Shown piece after piece: positions 1 through 8,744 of a DNA stretch of 42,546 nt. The notes under the pieces were generated by a model. The model worked only from the letters and a program-made list of their open reading frames with translations. It had not been told where the DNA came from and ran no database searches. A program made the translations under genes and the position numbers. The DNA comes from Rhizobiaceae bacterium. GTDB taxonomy: Bacteria; Pseudomonadota; Alphaproteobacteria; Rhizobiales; Rhizobiaceae. Within the stretch, counting starts at the first letter, position 1. Every line of letters starts with the position of its first letter. Where the stretch lies: assembly GCA_025458045.1 (NCBI GenBank), contig JALOTE010000010.1, positions 1-42,546 of the forward strand, in the 5' to 3' direction.

Positions 1-1339
1 CGCCGAGCAGCACGCCGAACCAGATCAGGTCGATGCCGAGTTCGGTCGCAACAGGGGCGAGCAGCGGAACGAGGACGAAGGCGATCTCGAAGAAGTCGAG
101 GAAGCAGCCGAGAATGAAGACGATGATCGTCACGACGATCAGGAAGCCCGTTTCGCCGCCCGGCAGCGCCAGCATCAATTCCTTCACCCAGATGTCGCCC
201 GAGATGCCGTAGAAGGTCAGCGCGAAGACGCGCGCGCCAATCAGGATGAACATCACGAAGGTGCAGAGCTTCGCGGTGGAATCCAGCGCCTGCGACAATT
301 GCTTCATGTCAAGGCGGCGTTTGGCGAGCGACAGGAACAACGCGCCCGCCGCACCCATCGCGCCGCCTTCCGTGGGTGTCGCGATGCCGAGGAAGATGGT
401 GCCAAGCACGAGGAACACCAAGGCAAGCGGCGGTATGAGAACGATGATGACCTGTTCCGTCATCTTTGACAGCAGGCCGAGCTTCATGCCCCGGTTGAGC
501 AACGCGAAGACATAGAGGATGATCGTCGCGATGGTGGCGGCCCAGACCTCCTGCGTTTCCGCGCTGTAGTCGGCAAAGACGAACGTCGCCAACGCCATGT
601 ACAGGACCGCGAACACCACGATCATCGCCAGCATGGACCAGCCTGCGGCCCCAAGCGGACGTGCTTCTTCGGGAAGGGCAGGCGCCCATTCCGGTTTGAT
701 GATCGTCACGGCCATGATGTAGGCGCAGTACATGCCGACGATGATGAGGCCGGGAAGGAATGCGCCGACATACATGTCTCCGACCGACCGGCCGAGCATG
801 TCGGCCATGATGATGAGGACAAGCGACGGCGGGATGATCTGCGCAAGGGTGCCGGATGCGGCGATCGTGCCCGAGGCAAGCCCGGGGTGATAATTGTAGC
901 GCATCATGATCGGCAGCGAGATGAGCCCCATCGCGATCACAGAGGCGGCCACGACGCCGGTTGTGGCCGCAAGCAATGCACCCACAAGCACCACGGCGAA
1001 GGCGAGACCGCCGCGCACCTTGCCAAACAATTGGCCGATCGTATCGAGGAGGTCTTCGGCCATCCCCGACCGCTCAAGCAGCAAACCCATGAAGGTGAAG
1101 AACGGGATCGCGAGCAGCGTGTCGTTGCGCATGATGTCGAAGACACGGTTCATGTTGGCCTGCGCCAGCGGCCAGGACAGCGTGATTTCCGGCGAGATAT
1201 GCGCCATCTCGACGCCGATGACGAAGAAGAAGATGCCGCCCGCGGCCAGCGTGAACGCCACAGGGTAGCCGATGAGCAGCATCGACATCACGATCACGAA
1301 CATGACCGGGGCGAGGTTGTGGGCGATGAAATCAAGCAT
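1..1339 (-). CDS. dctM: TRAP transporter large permease (DctM), partial
   Basis: This is the large membrane subunit of a tripartite ATP-independent periplasmic transporter, which moves an organic acid or similar substrate using an ion gradient. The frame is open from the ATG at 1339 to the window edge (446 codons), so the C-terminus is missing. The translation is almost wholly hydrophobic and contains DctM hallmarks: ATTGVVAASVIAMG, then SGTLAQIIPPSLVLIIMAD, and near the edge ELGIDLIWFGVLLG. Its start overlaps the end of the DctQ gene by 8 bases, so the two are translationally coupled. The periplasmic substrate-binding protein is not in view and probably lies beyond base 1. The substrate cannot be told from the sequence; the DctQ/DctM pair looks more like the mannitol/chloroaromatic-type branch than the C4-dicarboxylate branch, which is an inference. 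Confidence 0.93.
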   Translation of the reverse strand, partial: MLDFIAHNLAPVMFVIVMSMLLIGYPVAFTLAAGGIFFFVIGVEMAHISPEITLSWPLAQANMNRVFDIMRNDTLLAIPFFTFMGLLLERSGMAEDLLDTIGQLFGKVRGGLAFAVVLVGALLAATTGVVAASVIAMGLISLPIMMRYNYHPGLASGTIAASGTLAQIIPPSLVLIIMADMLGRSVGDMYVGAFLPGLIIVGMYCAYIMAVTIIKPEWAPALPEEARPLGAAGWSMLAMIVVFAVLYMALATFVFADYSAETQEVWAATIATIILYVFALLNRGMKLGLLSKMTEQVIIVLIPPLALVFLVLGTIFLGIATPTEGGAMGAAGALFLSLAKRRLDMKQLSQALDSTAKLCTFVMFILIGARVFALTFYGISGDIWVKELMLALPGGETGFLIVVTIIVFILGCFLDFFEIAFVLVPLLAPVATELGIDLIWFGVLLG

Positions 1340-1934
1340 TGTTGCGGCCCCCGTCCTTCGACCCGGTGATCATTTCGAGTTCGGCTTCCACTTCGGGCGG
1401 CAACCCGTGATGGGTGGACGGCTCATCCTCGATGAGCCCGCGGATCACGGCGGTCTTCTTCACGATCTCCGACAGGGCCTGAGCGGTCAGCATCACGAAG
1501 CCTGCAAGGATGATGCCCTTGGCCGGCCAGACGATCAGGCCTCCGGCATTGGTTGACATCTCGCCCGACGAGAAGGAGCGCCAGAAGAACGGCCACGCGA
1601 GATAGGCCATCATCAGGCAGAACGGCAGCAGGAAGGTGATGTGGCAGACGAGGTCGATCCAGTCGCGGGTGCGCTTGGAGAAATTTGAGGCGACCACGTC
1701 GATGCGCACATGCTCATTCTTGAGGAGCGTGTAGGCGGCGGCCAGCATGAACACGCCGCCAAACAGGTACCATTGCGCCTCAAGCCACGCATTCGAGGAA
1801 ATGTCGAACACCTTGCGCACGACGGCATTGGTGGCGGAAATGAGAACGGCGATCAGGATCAGCCAGGACACATTTTTGCCGATGAAGCGGTTGATCGAAT
1901 CGATCACCGCCGACGCACGCAACAATGCCTGCAC
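1332..1934 (-). CDS. dctQ: TRAP transporter small permease (DctQ)
   Basis: This is the small membrane subunit of the TRAP transporter and pairs with the DctM encoded immediately downstream. Four hydrophobic segments are visible (SWLILIAVLISATNAVVRK, a second around WYLFGGVFMLAAAYTLL, a third around FLLPFCLMMAYLAWPFFW, a fourth around GIILAGFVMLTAQAL). The motif LKNEHVRIDVV after the second segment is characteristic of DctQ. I chose the GTG at 1934 because TCAGGAGGGT stands 8 bases upstream; the longer reading to 1997 would add 21 residues with no family resemblance. Length is about 200 residues, normal to slightly long because of an acidic C-terminal tail. It is the first gene of a minus-strand operon whose promoter must lie in the 174 bases shared with the divergent SDR gene. 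Confidence 0.92.
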   Translation of the reverse strand: MQALLRASAVIDSINRFIGKNVSWLILIAVLISATNAVVRKVFDISSNAWLEAQWYLFGGVFMLAAAYTLLKNEHVRIDVVASNFSKRTRDWIDLVCHITFLLPFCLMMAYLAWPFFWRSFSSGEMSTNAGGLIVWPAKGIILAGFVMLTAQALSEIVKKTAVIRGLIEDEPSTHHGLPPEVEAELEMITGSKDGGRNNA

Positions 1935-2001
1935 GGACAGACCCTCCTGATGCTCCCAAACGCCCTTTCGCCTAGCAGGACAACGGGTCGCTTGCAATCA
2001 T

Positions 2002-2020
2002 TGGTTAACTGAATTGACCA
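2002..2020. promoter_or_regulatory. candidate GntR-type operator between TRAP and SDR genes
   Basis: An inverted repeat TGGT-t-AA-N5-TT-g-ACCA lies in the divergent region. Twelve of 19 positions are symmetric. GntR/FadR-family regulators commonly control TRAP operons and bind TGGT...ACCA sites, so a repressor for both flanking genes is plausible. No regulator gene is visible in the window. Confidence 0.35.
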
Positions 2021-2108
2021 GTGTTCGCCCAAGGCGAAACCCCCTCGCATTGCTGCTTTCGGCCAATTCACCTGATTTCTACCCTTTCCCTCAGCGTCAC
2101 ATGGGTTT

Positions 2109-2906
2109 ATGCGCGGATCCGAGGGGATCAGAGGTCGCATTGTGCCATTGAGAGGATCACTGCCCGGTTTCGGCATGGACGGCCGTTGCGTTCTGGTGAC
2201 CGGCGGAAACAGCGGACTGGGCCGGGATGCCCTGATGGCATTGCAAGCGGCCGGCGCGCGCTGCTTTTCGGTGTCGCGAACCGGCATGGACCAGGATACA
2301 GGGCAAATGCTGCCGCCAGAGGTTTCCTTCGTCACCGACCTGACCGACGATGGAGCGGCGAAGCGCGCGATCGATGCCGCCGAGCAGGTGATCGGCCCGC
2401 TTGACGTGCTGATCAATTCGGCCGGCATTTCCGAGGTGGCGCGCGCTGAAGCGACCAGCGGCGAGCTTCTGTTCAGCCAGCTTGCGATCAATCTGGCCGC
2501 GGTCCAGGAATTGTCGGCGGAGTTTGTCTGCCGCTGCAAGGCGCGCAAACGCGGCGGCGCCATCATCAACATCTCGTCGATCCTGTCCGGGATGCCGATG
2601 CGCGGGTCCTCCGGTTATGCCGCAAGCAAGGCCGCGCTCGACCAGATGAGCCGCGTCCATGCGCTTGAATGGGGACGCCACGGCATCAGGGTCAATGTCA
2701 TCGCGCCGGGGTGGTTCCCCACGCCGATGACCGACGGGCTCCTGTCCGGACCGACCGGCGCCGTCCTGCGGCAGAAGAACCCGCTCGGCCGCCTCGGCGA
2801 GGCCGGAGACATCGCGGGCGCCGTCCTGCTTCTCGCCTCGGATGCCGGCCGCTACATGACGGGTTCCGTGATTGTGGTGGATGGCGGCCAGAGCCTCGCT
2901 GGCTGA
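2109..2906 (+). CDS. SDR-family oxidoreductase
   Basis: This is a classical short-chain dehydrogenase/reductase, an NAD(P)-dependent enzyme acting on an alcohol, keto or sugar-acid substrate. It has the cofactor motif TGGNSGLG at residues 31-38, the NSAG motif at 103-106 (a variant of NNAG), the catalytic Ser at about 157, and YAASK with Tyr170 and Lys174. The RVNVIAPGWFPTPM segment and the C-terminal GSVIVVDGGQ are typical of the family. At 265 residues it is a little long because of about 20 N-terminal residues before the usual start; an internal start (ATG at 2175) would give the standard length. It is divergent from the TRAP transporter, suggesting it oxidises or reduces whatever the transporter imports. 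The substrate is not identifiable. Confidence 0.9.
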   Translation: MRGSEGIRGRIVPLRGSLPGFGMDGRCVLVTGGNSGLGRDALMALQAAGARCFSVSRTGMDQDTGQMLPPEVSFVTDLTDDGAAKRAIDAAEQVIGPLDVLINSAGISEVARAEATSGELLFSQLAINLAAVQELSAEFVCRCKARKRGGAIINISSILSGMPMRGSSGYAASKAALDQMSRVHALEWGRHGIRVNVIAPGWFPTPMTDGLLSGPTGAVLRQKNPLGRLGEAGDIAGAVLLLASDAGRYMTGSVIVVDGGQSLAG

Positions 2907-3096
2907 ATTTCCCGACTATCGCTCTGTCTGCAGGCTCAACCGGAAGGCATGCCGCAGCCCCGCACAAGATTGACGCGGCAAGGATGGTCGCGTGGGGGCC
3001 CGTGCGCCGCGGTTGGTGCGCATGGTTTCGATGCCTGTTCCGGAAAGGCACAATTGACAGACCATTTACCTAAAGGTTGCGGAGAATTTTAAGGGC

Positions 3097-5457
3097 ATGC
3101 GCCTAACGTTTCCCTGCAATCGCGCGTTGGATTGGCAGACCGTGGAAAAGTCGGAGTTCAGAAGCGAGGCGGTGCGGGCGACCTATTTTGCGTCGTTGTT
3201 CAACAAGCCCGCCACTTTGCTGACCGGAGCAAGCCTTCAGTCGGTCGCGATTTCGCTCGCCTATCTCGACACCCGCGCACCGGCCTATATCGTGCTGTTG
3301 CTCGCGGTCGCCCTCACAAGCATCGCCCGCTACCATGTGGCGCGGACGTTCCATGCCATATCGCCGGACATCAACTTGCAGGAGATCGCCAAGCGATGGG
3401 AACGTCGCCATGCCGTCGGCCTGATCGCCAGCTGCCTGCTTGTCGGCCTGTTTGGTTTCTTCGGGGTGTTCGGCGCACCGAGCCAACTGGCCATGATTTC
3501 ATCGACCATCGTGGTGATGGGGTCGGGAACATCGGTTCTGGGCAAATATTACGGCTCCAAATGGCAGACCAACGCCGCCTTGCTCGCATTGACCGCGCCT
3601 TTCACAGCCGGACTGCTGATGAACGGGGAGTTGCTCGGCATCCTCATGGCCCTGCTGGCTCTGCCGTTCACCTTGATGATCTCGAGCCTTTCGGCATCGT
3701 TGCGCACAACCCTGTTTGAATCGGCGCGCGGGCGCGCTTTGCTTTCCGACATTGCCGACCGCTTCAACACGGCCCTGAACAACATGTCCCACGGGCTCAT
3801 CATGATCGATGAGTCCAGCCGCATCGAGGTGGCCAATCGGCAATTGTACCGTTTGCTGGACCTGCCGCCCGACATCAAGGTCGAAGGTCGCCTTCTCGAC
3901 GTCGTGTTCACATTGGCGCGACGGCAGGGCCGCTTCGCCACCCGCGAGCACGCCAACCAAGCCGCCCAAAAAACCGCGGCCCTGATCGAACAGGATGAGG
4001 GCGGTGCCGCCGTCCTCGAACTGACAGACCAAAGGGCTTTGCAGATCACCGCCAAGAAGCGCTCCAAGGGCGGTGCCGTCCTGCTCTTTGAAGACATCAC
4101 AGACCGGCTCGCCGCGCAGACACGCATCGAGCGCATGGCGCGCTATGACGAATTGACAGGCTTGATCAACCGGGCCTTCTTCAAGGAGCAGGTCGATGCA
4201 AGCCTTGCTGCCAATGACGGCGGCCTCAACACCAAGGCCGCGTTGTTTGTCATCGATGTCGATGAGTTCAAAAGCATCAACGACACTTACGGCCACATGG
4301 CCGGTGACGAGCTTTTGAAGAAACTAGCCGGAAGCCTCGCGCAAATCGCCCGCAAGTCCATCGTCGTGTCGCGCTTCGGCGGCGATGAGTTCGCCGTTTT
4401 CGCAGCCGACCTCTCGGGTCCGCACGATGCCGAACAGGTGGCCAAGCGGATTGCCAAGGCCCTCAACCGCAAATTCGAGCTCTCGGTCTGCCGCTACAGC
4501 GCTTCGGTTTCCATCGGCTATGCCCTGTCGGAGCCGGATGCCGATGACTTCCAGAAATTGATGATCCGCGCGGACCTCGCCCTTTATGCCCGCAAGAACG
4601 ACAAGAGCGTGCCTTACCGCGCCTATGAGGCGGAACTCGACCGTCGCCAGCGCGAGCGGTTGCAACTGAAGAGCGATCTGGGTGCGGCAATCCGCGACGG
4701 CTCGCTGCACCTTGTCTATCAGCCGGTGATCGACGTCAAACGCCACCGGATGACGTCATGCGAGGCGTTGGTCCGCTGGAACCATCCGACACTCGGGGCC
4801 GTTTCGCCGGCGGTCTTCGTGCCGCTTGCCGAGGAAATGGGCATTGTCGGCGACTTGACAGGTTTTGTGGTCCGCGAAGCGTGCCGGGCCTGTGCCGCTT
4901 GGCCCGAGAACATGTCGGTCTCGGTCAACCTTTCCGCCATCGATTTCGAGCGACCGGCATTGGCCAATGACATCCGCTCGGCACTGGCGGCAAGCGGGCT
5001 TGCGCCCTCACGCCTGGAGGTGGAGATCACGGAAACGGCGGCGATCAAAAGCCGTGGACGTGTGCAGGCGGTGCTTGCCGACCTGCGTCGTGACGGGGTT
5101 AAGGTGGCGCTGGACGATTTCGGCGTTGGCTATTCCGGCCTCAGCCATCTCCATTCGCTGCCGCTCGACCGCGTGAAGATCGACCGTTCCTTCATCCTTG
5201 CGATCAATGACGACGCGCGGTCGCTGAAGCTCCTGTCGTCGGTGCTGGAAATGGCCCGCGTGCTTGACCTTGAAGTCACGGTCGAGGGCGTCGAGGACCT
5301 CGAAACTCTCGAACGCGTGATTGCCGCCGGTCCGGTCAACAAGGTGCAAGGCTTTGTTTTCGGTAGACATTTTTCATGCGATCAGGTCGCGGAACTGTCG
5401 GAGCGCATCTATCCGGTTGCCGCTGCAGCGCCACTGCCGTCTGTTCGCAGCGCCTGA
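3097..5457 (+). CDS. membrane GGDEF-EAL protein (c-di-GMP turnover)
   Basis: This 786-residue protein joins a diguanylate cyclase and a c-di-GMP phosphodiesterase domain. The first 210 residues hold about six hydrophobic segments, a membrane sensor region of the MASE type. A PAS-like domain follows (about 215-345, with NNMSHGLIMIDESSRIEVAN). The GGDEF domain is at about 350-505, with an intact RFGGDEF (GGDEF at 428-432). I see no RxxD inhibitory site just before it. The EAL domain is at about 525-775, with EALVRW (EAL at 556-558), SVNLS, ITETA, LDDFGVGYSGLSHL, KIDRSFI and VEGVED, all consistent with an active phosphodiesterase. Either or both activities may operate; which dominates cannot be read from sequence. 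The start used lacks a clear ribosome site, and a GTG 45 bases downstream (3142) is an alternative. It stands alone, without operon partners. Confidence 0.93.
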   Translation: MRLTFPCNRALDWQTVEKSEFRSEAVRATYFASLFNKPATLLTGASLQSVAISLAYLDTRAPAYIVLLLAVALTSIARYHVARTFHAISPDINLQEIAKRWERRHAVGLIASCLLVGLFGFFGVFGAPSQLAMISSTIVVMGSGTSVLGKYYGSKWQTNAALLALTAPFTAGLLMNGELLGILMALLALPFTLMISSLSASLRTTLFESARGRALLSDIADRFNTALNNMSHGLIMIDESSRIEVANRQLYRLLDLPPDIKVEGRLLDVVFTLARRQGRFATREHANQAAQKTAALIEQDEGGAAVLELTDQRALQITAKKRSKGGAVLLFEDITDRLAAQTRIERMARYDELTGLINRAFFKEQVDASLAANDGGLNTKAALFVIDVDEFKSINDTYGHMAGDELLKKLAGSLAQIARKSIVVSRFGGDEFAVFAADLSGPHDAEQVAKRIAKALNRKFELSVCRYSASVSIGYALSEPDADDFQKLMIRADLALYARKNDKSVPYRAYEAELDRRQRERLQLKSDLGAAIRDGSLHLVYQPVIDVKRHRMTSCEALVRWNHPTLGAVSPAVFVPLAEEMGIVGDLTGFVVREACRACAAWPENMSVSVNLSAIDFERPALANDIRSALAASGLAPSRLEVEITETAAIKSRGRVQAVLADLRRDGVKVALDDFGVGYSGLSHLHSLPLDRVKIDRSFILAINDDARSLKLLSSVLEMARVLDLEVTVEGVEDLETLERVIAAGPVNKVQGFVFGRHFSCDQVAELSERIYPVAAAAPLPSVRSA

Positions 5458-5765
5458 GTGCCGGTGCTGGCACGCGCTTGGATCCGGTTGCTGCCTGTTT
5501 GAGCATCGTCGGAGGCATCAAGCCCCATCTTTGGCCAACAGCGATTGTCCATGTGCTGTGGCGCGCCCGGAACAATCCGTGATTGACGTAGCGTGATCTT
5601 GCGTGGGGCTGGCGAGGCCTTGCGCGCTACCCAAGAAAGGGGACCCGGAAGCTGTTAACCTTAACCAATTCTTGTTGTGATGGCATGCTTTTTGCGTTTG
5701 TCTGATCGTTGGCATCCGTGCTGAATCGCAGGTGCCTTGCCGGGGCGTCCGGCAAGAGGGGGCAC
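5458..5765. other. intergenic region, 308 bases, before the FeeM-like gene
   Basis: No gene is visible. A GTGCC/GGCAC hairpin follows the EAL gene stop but has no T run. Further on the sequence becomes AT-richer, with a TTAACC direct repeat at 5655-5666 and a CtrA-box-like arrangement that is listed separately. The remainder holds nothing I recognise. Confidence 0.5.
5661..5676 (+). promoter_or_regulatory. CtrA-box-like sequence
   Basis: TTAA-N7-TTGTT resembles the alphaproteobacterial CtrA consensus TTAA-N7-TTAAC, with the second half-site degenerate. An extra TTAACC unit directly precedes it. It lies about 90 bases upstream of the start of the FeeM-like gene, where a regulator could act. 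This is a motif match only. Confidence 0.25.
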
Positions 5766-6539
5766 ATGAACACGCAGAACATCCTTCGCTCGGTTGCGCG
5801 GCGCAGTTTGGCATCGCGGGTGTTGGCCGCGCTCGACCGCGTGGAATACAGACGCGTGCGCTCCGGTGAGGATCTCGACGCAGTGATCGCATTGCGGCGC
5901 AAAGCCTATGGCGCGCGCGGGATTTATGCGCGCGCCGACCAGCCGATGACGGACGCCTTCGATCTTGACCCGCGCGTGTACGTGTTTGCCGTGCATGTCG
6001 ACGGGCAAATGCTGGCGACATTGCGGGTCCACATCATCACCGCCGAAAATCCGGTCAGCAACTCGGTCACCTATTTCAAGCGGACATTGCAACCGCTGAT
6101 TGATCAGGGGCTGTCCTTCATGGATCCGACGCGTTTTGCGGTCGATCCCGACATGCGCGCCAGCCATCCCGGCCTGCCGCTCGTCACGCTGCGGCTCGGC
6201 TTTGTTGCCGCCAAGCATTTCAGGACGGATTTCTGCCTGTCGATGATCAAGGAACAGCACGAGCCGTTCTACCGTACCGTCTTCCGTTCGACACAGATCG
6301 CGCCTTACACCCAGTTCGACACGTTCCAGTCCAGATACGCGCTGTTCTCGTCGCCGGCATCGATGGAGGATGCGATTTGCGCCGAGTTTCCGATTTTCCG
6401 TTCCACGCAGACCGAGCGTGCCCTGCTGTTCGATGCGCCGCAGGCCGACGCGCCGCCGGTGATCAGCGTCCGGCCGACAGCCGCCATCGCCATCCGCCAG
6501 CGCGCCGCTTTGGCGTCGTCTCTGGGCGAGGCCCTTTAG
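5766..6539 (+). CDS. N-acyl amino acid synthase FeeM-like (GNAT-fold) protein
   Basis: The 257-residue product resembles the alphaproteobacterial FeeM-type acyltransferases, relatives of autoinducer synthases and GNATs that join a long-chain acyl group to an amino acid. Supporting segments are an early VIALRRKAYGARGIY block, a strand VYVFAVHVDGQMLATLRV (the acyl-CoA/ACP-binding core of this fold), FMDPTRFAVDP, and a LRLGFVAAKHFRTDFCL helix. I chose the ATG at 5766 because GAGGGGGCAC precedes it; the longer reading from 5709 has no such site. It has no biosynthetic neighbours such as an acyl carrier protein, so the acyl donor is unknown. I am fairly sure of the superfamily and less sure of the precise reaction. 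Confidence 0.65.
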   Translation: MNTQNILRSVARRSLASRVLAALDRVEYRRVRSGEDLDAVIALRRKAYGARGIYARADQPMTDAFDLDPRVYVFAVHVDGQMLATLRVHIITAENPVSNSVTYFKRTLQPLIDQGLSFMDPTRFAVDPDMRASHPGLPLVTLRLGFVAAKHFRTDFCLSMIKEQHEPFYRTVFRSTQIAPYTQFDTFQSRYALFSSPASMEDAICAEFPIFRSTQTERALLFDAPQADAPPVISVRPTAAIAIRQRAALASSLGEAL

Positions 6540-6668
6540 CGGCAAGCTCATTGTCGTGGGTAGTGACCGCGACGAATCGGCCATTGCCGCATGGATCGGT
6601 TTCGCGCTATGCGCGACGGCAAAACAGAGTGCCAGGCGATCGGCATGCACGCAACCGGAGGGATTTTC

Positions 6669-6890
6669 ATGGCTGATCACAAGCCCGCAGGGCCGCTCGA
6701 AACCGGCGCGCCGATGGACTATTCCGAACATGAGCGCACCTATTCGGCGTTTCTTGCGATGACGAAATACGGCGTCATCGTGTGCACTGCCCTGATGGTC
6801 GCGATGGCATTCGGCTTCTTTGTTGGCGGCTGGTTTTCCGGTTTGATCGTTTTCATTGCCGTCACGGCCATGGGTGCACTGATCTTGTGA
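6669..6890 (+). CDS. aa3-type cytochrome c oxidase subunit IV
   Basis: A 73-residue protein of the small bacterial aa3 oxidase subunit IV family, a single-span accessory subunit of the terminal oxidase in the inner membrane. The signature MDYSEHERTYSAFLAMTKYG precedes two closely spaced hydrophobic stretches (residues about 37-72). The ATG at 6669 has CCGGAGGGATTTTC upstream. In rhizobial genomes this gene is often found just before the transhydrogenase genes rather than with the main oxidase genes, and the same arrangement is seen here (about 95 bases before pntAA). Confidence 0.88.
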   Translation: MADHKPAGPLETGAPMDYSEHERTYSAFLAMTKYGVIVCTALMVAMAFGFFVGGWFSGLIVFIAVTAMGALIL

Positions 6891-6942
6891 CGGCATCTCG
6901 GCGCTTGCCTTTGGGGCAGGGCGGCCTATGACGGAACCAACG

Positions 6943-6962
6943 CGCCGGGGCACGCCCCGGCG
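6943..6962. repeat. GC-rich hairpin upstream of pntAA
   Basis: CGCCGGGG and CCCCGGCG are perfect 8-base inverted arms around a 4-base loop, 24 bases before the pntAA start. No T run follows, so it is not a standard terminator; it could stabilise a processed mRNA 5' end or limit read-through from the oxidase gene. Confidence 0.4.
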
Positions 6963-6986
6963 TCATGCTGACAAGAGGGGATAGAC

Positions 6987-8369
6987 GTGGCCCAGACAAT
7001 CTTTGTCGCCAAGGAAAGCCATCCGGCGGAAAAGCGCGTCGCCGCTTCGCCGGAAACGGTAAAGAAATATGTGCAGAAGGGCTTGAACGTCATAGTCGAA
7101 AAAGGAGCCGGTCTCGCATCCGGCATCACGGACGGCGAGTTCGAGACGGCCGGTGCCAAAATCGGCGCGGCCTCCGACGCGGGCAAGGCTGACATCCTGC
7201 TGCGCGTGCGCCGTCCGAACGCGGCTGAAGTCAAGGAGGCCGCCAAGGGTGCGGCCGTGTTTGCCGCCATGGACCCTTACGGCAACGAGGCCGAGGTCGA
7301 GGCGATGGGCAAGGCCGGTTTGTCGGCCTTTGCGATGGAATTCATGCCGCGCATCACGCGCGCCCAATCCATGGACATCCTGTCGTCGCAGGCGAACCTC
7401 GCCGGATACCGCGCCGTCATCGACGGGTCGGAGCAGTATGGACGCGCCCTTCCGATGATGATGACGGCGGCAGGCACGGTTCCCGCCGCCAAGGTGTTCG
7501 TCATGGGCGTCGGCGTCGCCGGCCTTCAGGCAATCGCGACGGCGCGCCGTCTGGGTGCGATCGTGACGGCGACCGACGTGCGCCCGGCAACGAAGGAACA
7601 GGTCGAATCGCTTGGCGCGAAGTTCCTGGCCGTCGAGGACGACGAGTTCAAACAGGCGCAGACAGCGGGCGGCTATGCCAAGGAAATGTCGAAGGAATAC
7701 CAAGCCAAGCAGGCGGCACTGACCGCGAGCCACATTGCCAAGCAGGACATCGTCATCACCACGGCGCTCATCCCCGGCCGCCCGGCCCCGCGCCTCGTGA
7801 CGAAAGAGATGGTCGCCTCGATGCGGCCCGGCTCCGTGCTGGTGGACCTTGCTGTCGAGCGCGGCGGCAACGTGGAAGGCGCGGTGCTTGGCAAGGTTGT
7901 CGAAGTCAACGGCGTGAAGATTGTCGGCTATGAGAATGTGCCGGGACGCCTCGCCGCGTCCGCTTCGCTGCTCTACGCCAAGAACCTCTACGCCTTCCTT
8001 GAAACCATGGTCTCGAAGGACGGCGTGTTCGCCATCCCCGCCGAGGATGAGTTGGTGAAGGCGACGCTGCTCACCCATGGCGGCGCGGTGGTGCACCCGA
8101 ATTTCGCCAAGGCTGCGGCAACGCCGGCACCCGCCGTCGCGGCGGCCGTGGTCGCGCCGGGCGAACCGGTGAAGAAGGCGGCTGCGAAACCTTCCGCCAA
8201 GGCCGCGCCCGCTGGCAAAAAGCCCGCAACTGCCAAGGCCGCGGCAAAAGCGCCGGACGCTTCGGAACCGGCTCCCAAGAAAGCCGCCGCCAAGACGCCT
8301 GCTGCCAAGACGCCTGCTGCCAAGACGCCTGCTGCCAAGAAGCCCGCATCCAAGGGAGCAAAAGCATGA
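6987..8369 (+). CDS. pntAA: NAD(P) transhydrogenase subunit alpha, part 1 (PntAA)
   Basis: This is the soluble NAD(H)-binding domain I of proton-translocating transhydrogenase, which uses the proton gradient to drive hydride transfer from NADH to NADP+. The N-terminus [19 protein letters not shown], the segment [17 protein letters not shown] and the nucleotide-binding motif [18 protein letters not shown] (about residues 172-189), with [10 protein letters not shown] after it, identify it. The catalytic body ends near residue 375. The remaining 85 residues are almost only Ala, Lys and Pro, partly encoded by three perfect 15-base repeats. Most PntAA proteins end near 370-390 residues, so this H1-like tail is unusual. 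The stop overlaps the next ATG (ATGA), coupling it to pntAB. Confidence 0.95.
   Translation: MAQTIFVAKESHPAEKRVAASPETVKKYVQKGLNVIVEKGAGLASGITDGEFETAGAKIGAASDAGKADILLRVRRPNAAEVKEAAKGAAVFAAMDPYGNEAEVEAMGKAGLSAFAMEFMPRITRAQSMDILSSQANLAGYRAVIDGSEQYGRALPMMMTAAGTVPAAKVFVMGVGVAGLQAIATARRLGAIVTATDVRPATKEQVESLGAKFLAVEDDEFKQAQTAGGYAKEMSKEYQAKQAALTASHIAKQDIVITTALIPGRPAPRLVTKEMVASMRPGSVLVDLAVERGGNVEGAVLGKVVEVNGVKIVGYENVPGRLAASASLLYAKNLYAFLETMVSKDGVFAIPAEDELVKATLLTHGGAVVHPNFAKAAATPAPAVAAAVVAPGEPVKKAAAKPSAKAAPAGKKPATAKAAAKAPDASEPAPKKAAAKTPAAKTPAAKTPAAKKPASKGAKA
8292..8336 (+). repeat. three tandem 15-base repeats in the pntAA tail
   Basis: The unit AAGACGCCTGCTGCC occurs three times without a mismatch and encodes KTPAA three times. 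Degenerate KxPA-like units surround it. Perfect identity at the DNA level points to recent slippage or unequal exchange, so copy number probably varies between strains. Confidence 0.95.
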
Positions 8370-8734
8370 GCCAGACCTCAGCCCTTCTTGCCGCCGCTCC
8401 TGACGGCGTGGACATGATCGTGACGCATGCGGCAGCCGCCGCCGGGATCAGCCCGTTCATCTTCCTGTTGTCGATTTTCGTGCTGGCGATTTTTGTCGGC
8501 TATTACGTTGTCTGGTCGGTGACGCCGGCATTGCACACGCCGCTGATGGCCGTAACCAACGCGATTTCCTCGGTCATCGTCGTTGGCGCGCTGCTCGCCG
8601 TTGGCGCGAAGGCGGCCGGCTTTGCCTCCACGACCTTCGGTTTCATCGCGCTTGTGCTTGCCGCCGTGAACATATTCGGCGGCTTTCTCGTCACCCACCG
8701 CATGCTCGCCATGTACAAGAAAAAAGAGAAGTGA
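8366..8734 (+). CDS. pntAB: NAD(P) transhydrogenase subunit alpha, part 2 (PntAB)
   Basis: This 122-residue membrane subunit supplies part of domain II, the proton channel of transhydrogenase. It has three to four hydrophobic segments ([20 protein letters not shown], then [18 protein letters not shown] sequence, then [17 protein letters not shown]) and the conserved end [14 protein letters not shown]. The order pntAA-pntAB-pntB, with the alpha subunit split in two, is the alphaproteobacterial form of the enzyme. The start overlaps the pntAA stop by 4 bases, and the gap to pntB is 10 bases. Confidence 0.95.
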   Translation: MSQTSALLAAAPDGVDMIVTHAAAAAGISPFIFLLSIFVLAIFVGYYVVWSVTPALHTPLMAVTNAISSVIVVGALLAVGAKAAGFASTTFGFIALVLAAVNIFGGFLVTHRMLAMYKKKEK

Positions 8735-8744
8735 GGGCTGATCG

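Noticed and set aside
6943..6962. Rho-independent terminator after the oxidase subunit gene
   Set aside because: The stem is strong but neither strand has a T run after it, so it is listed only as a hairpin.
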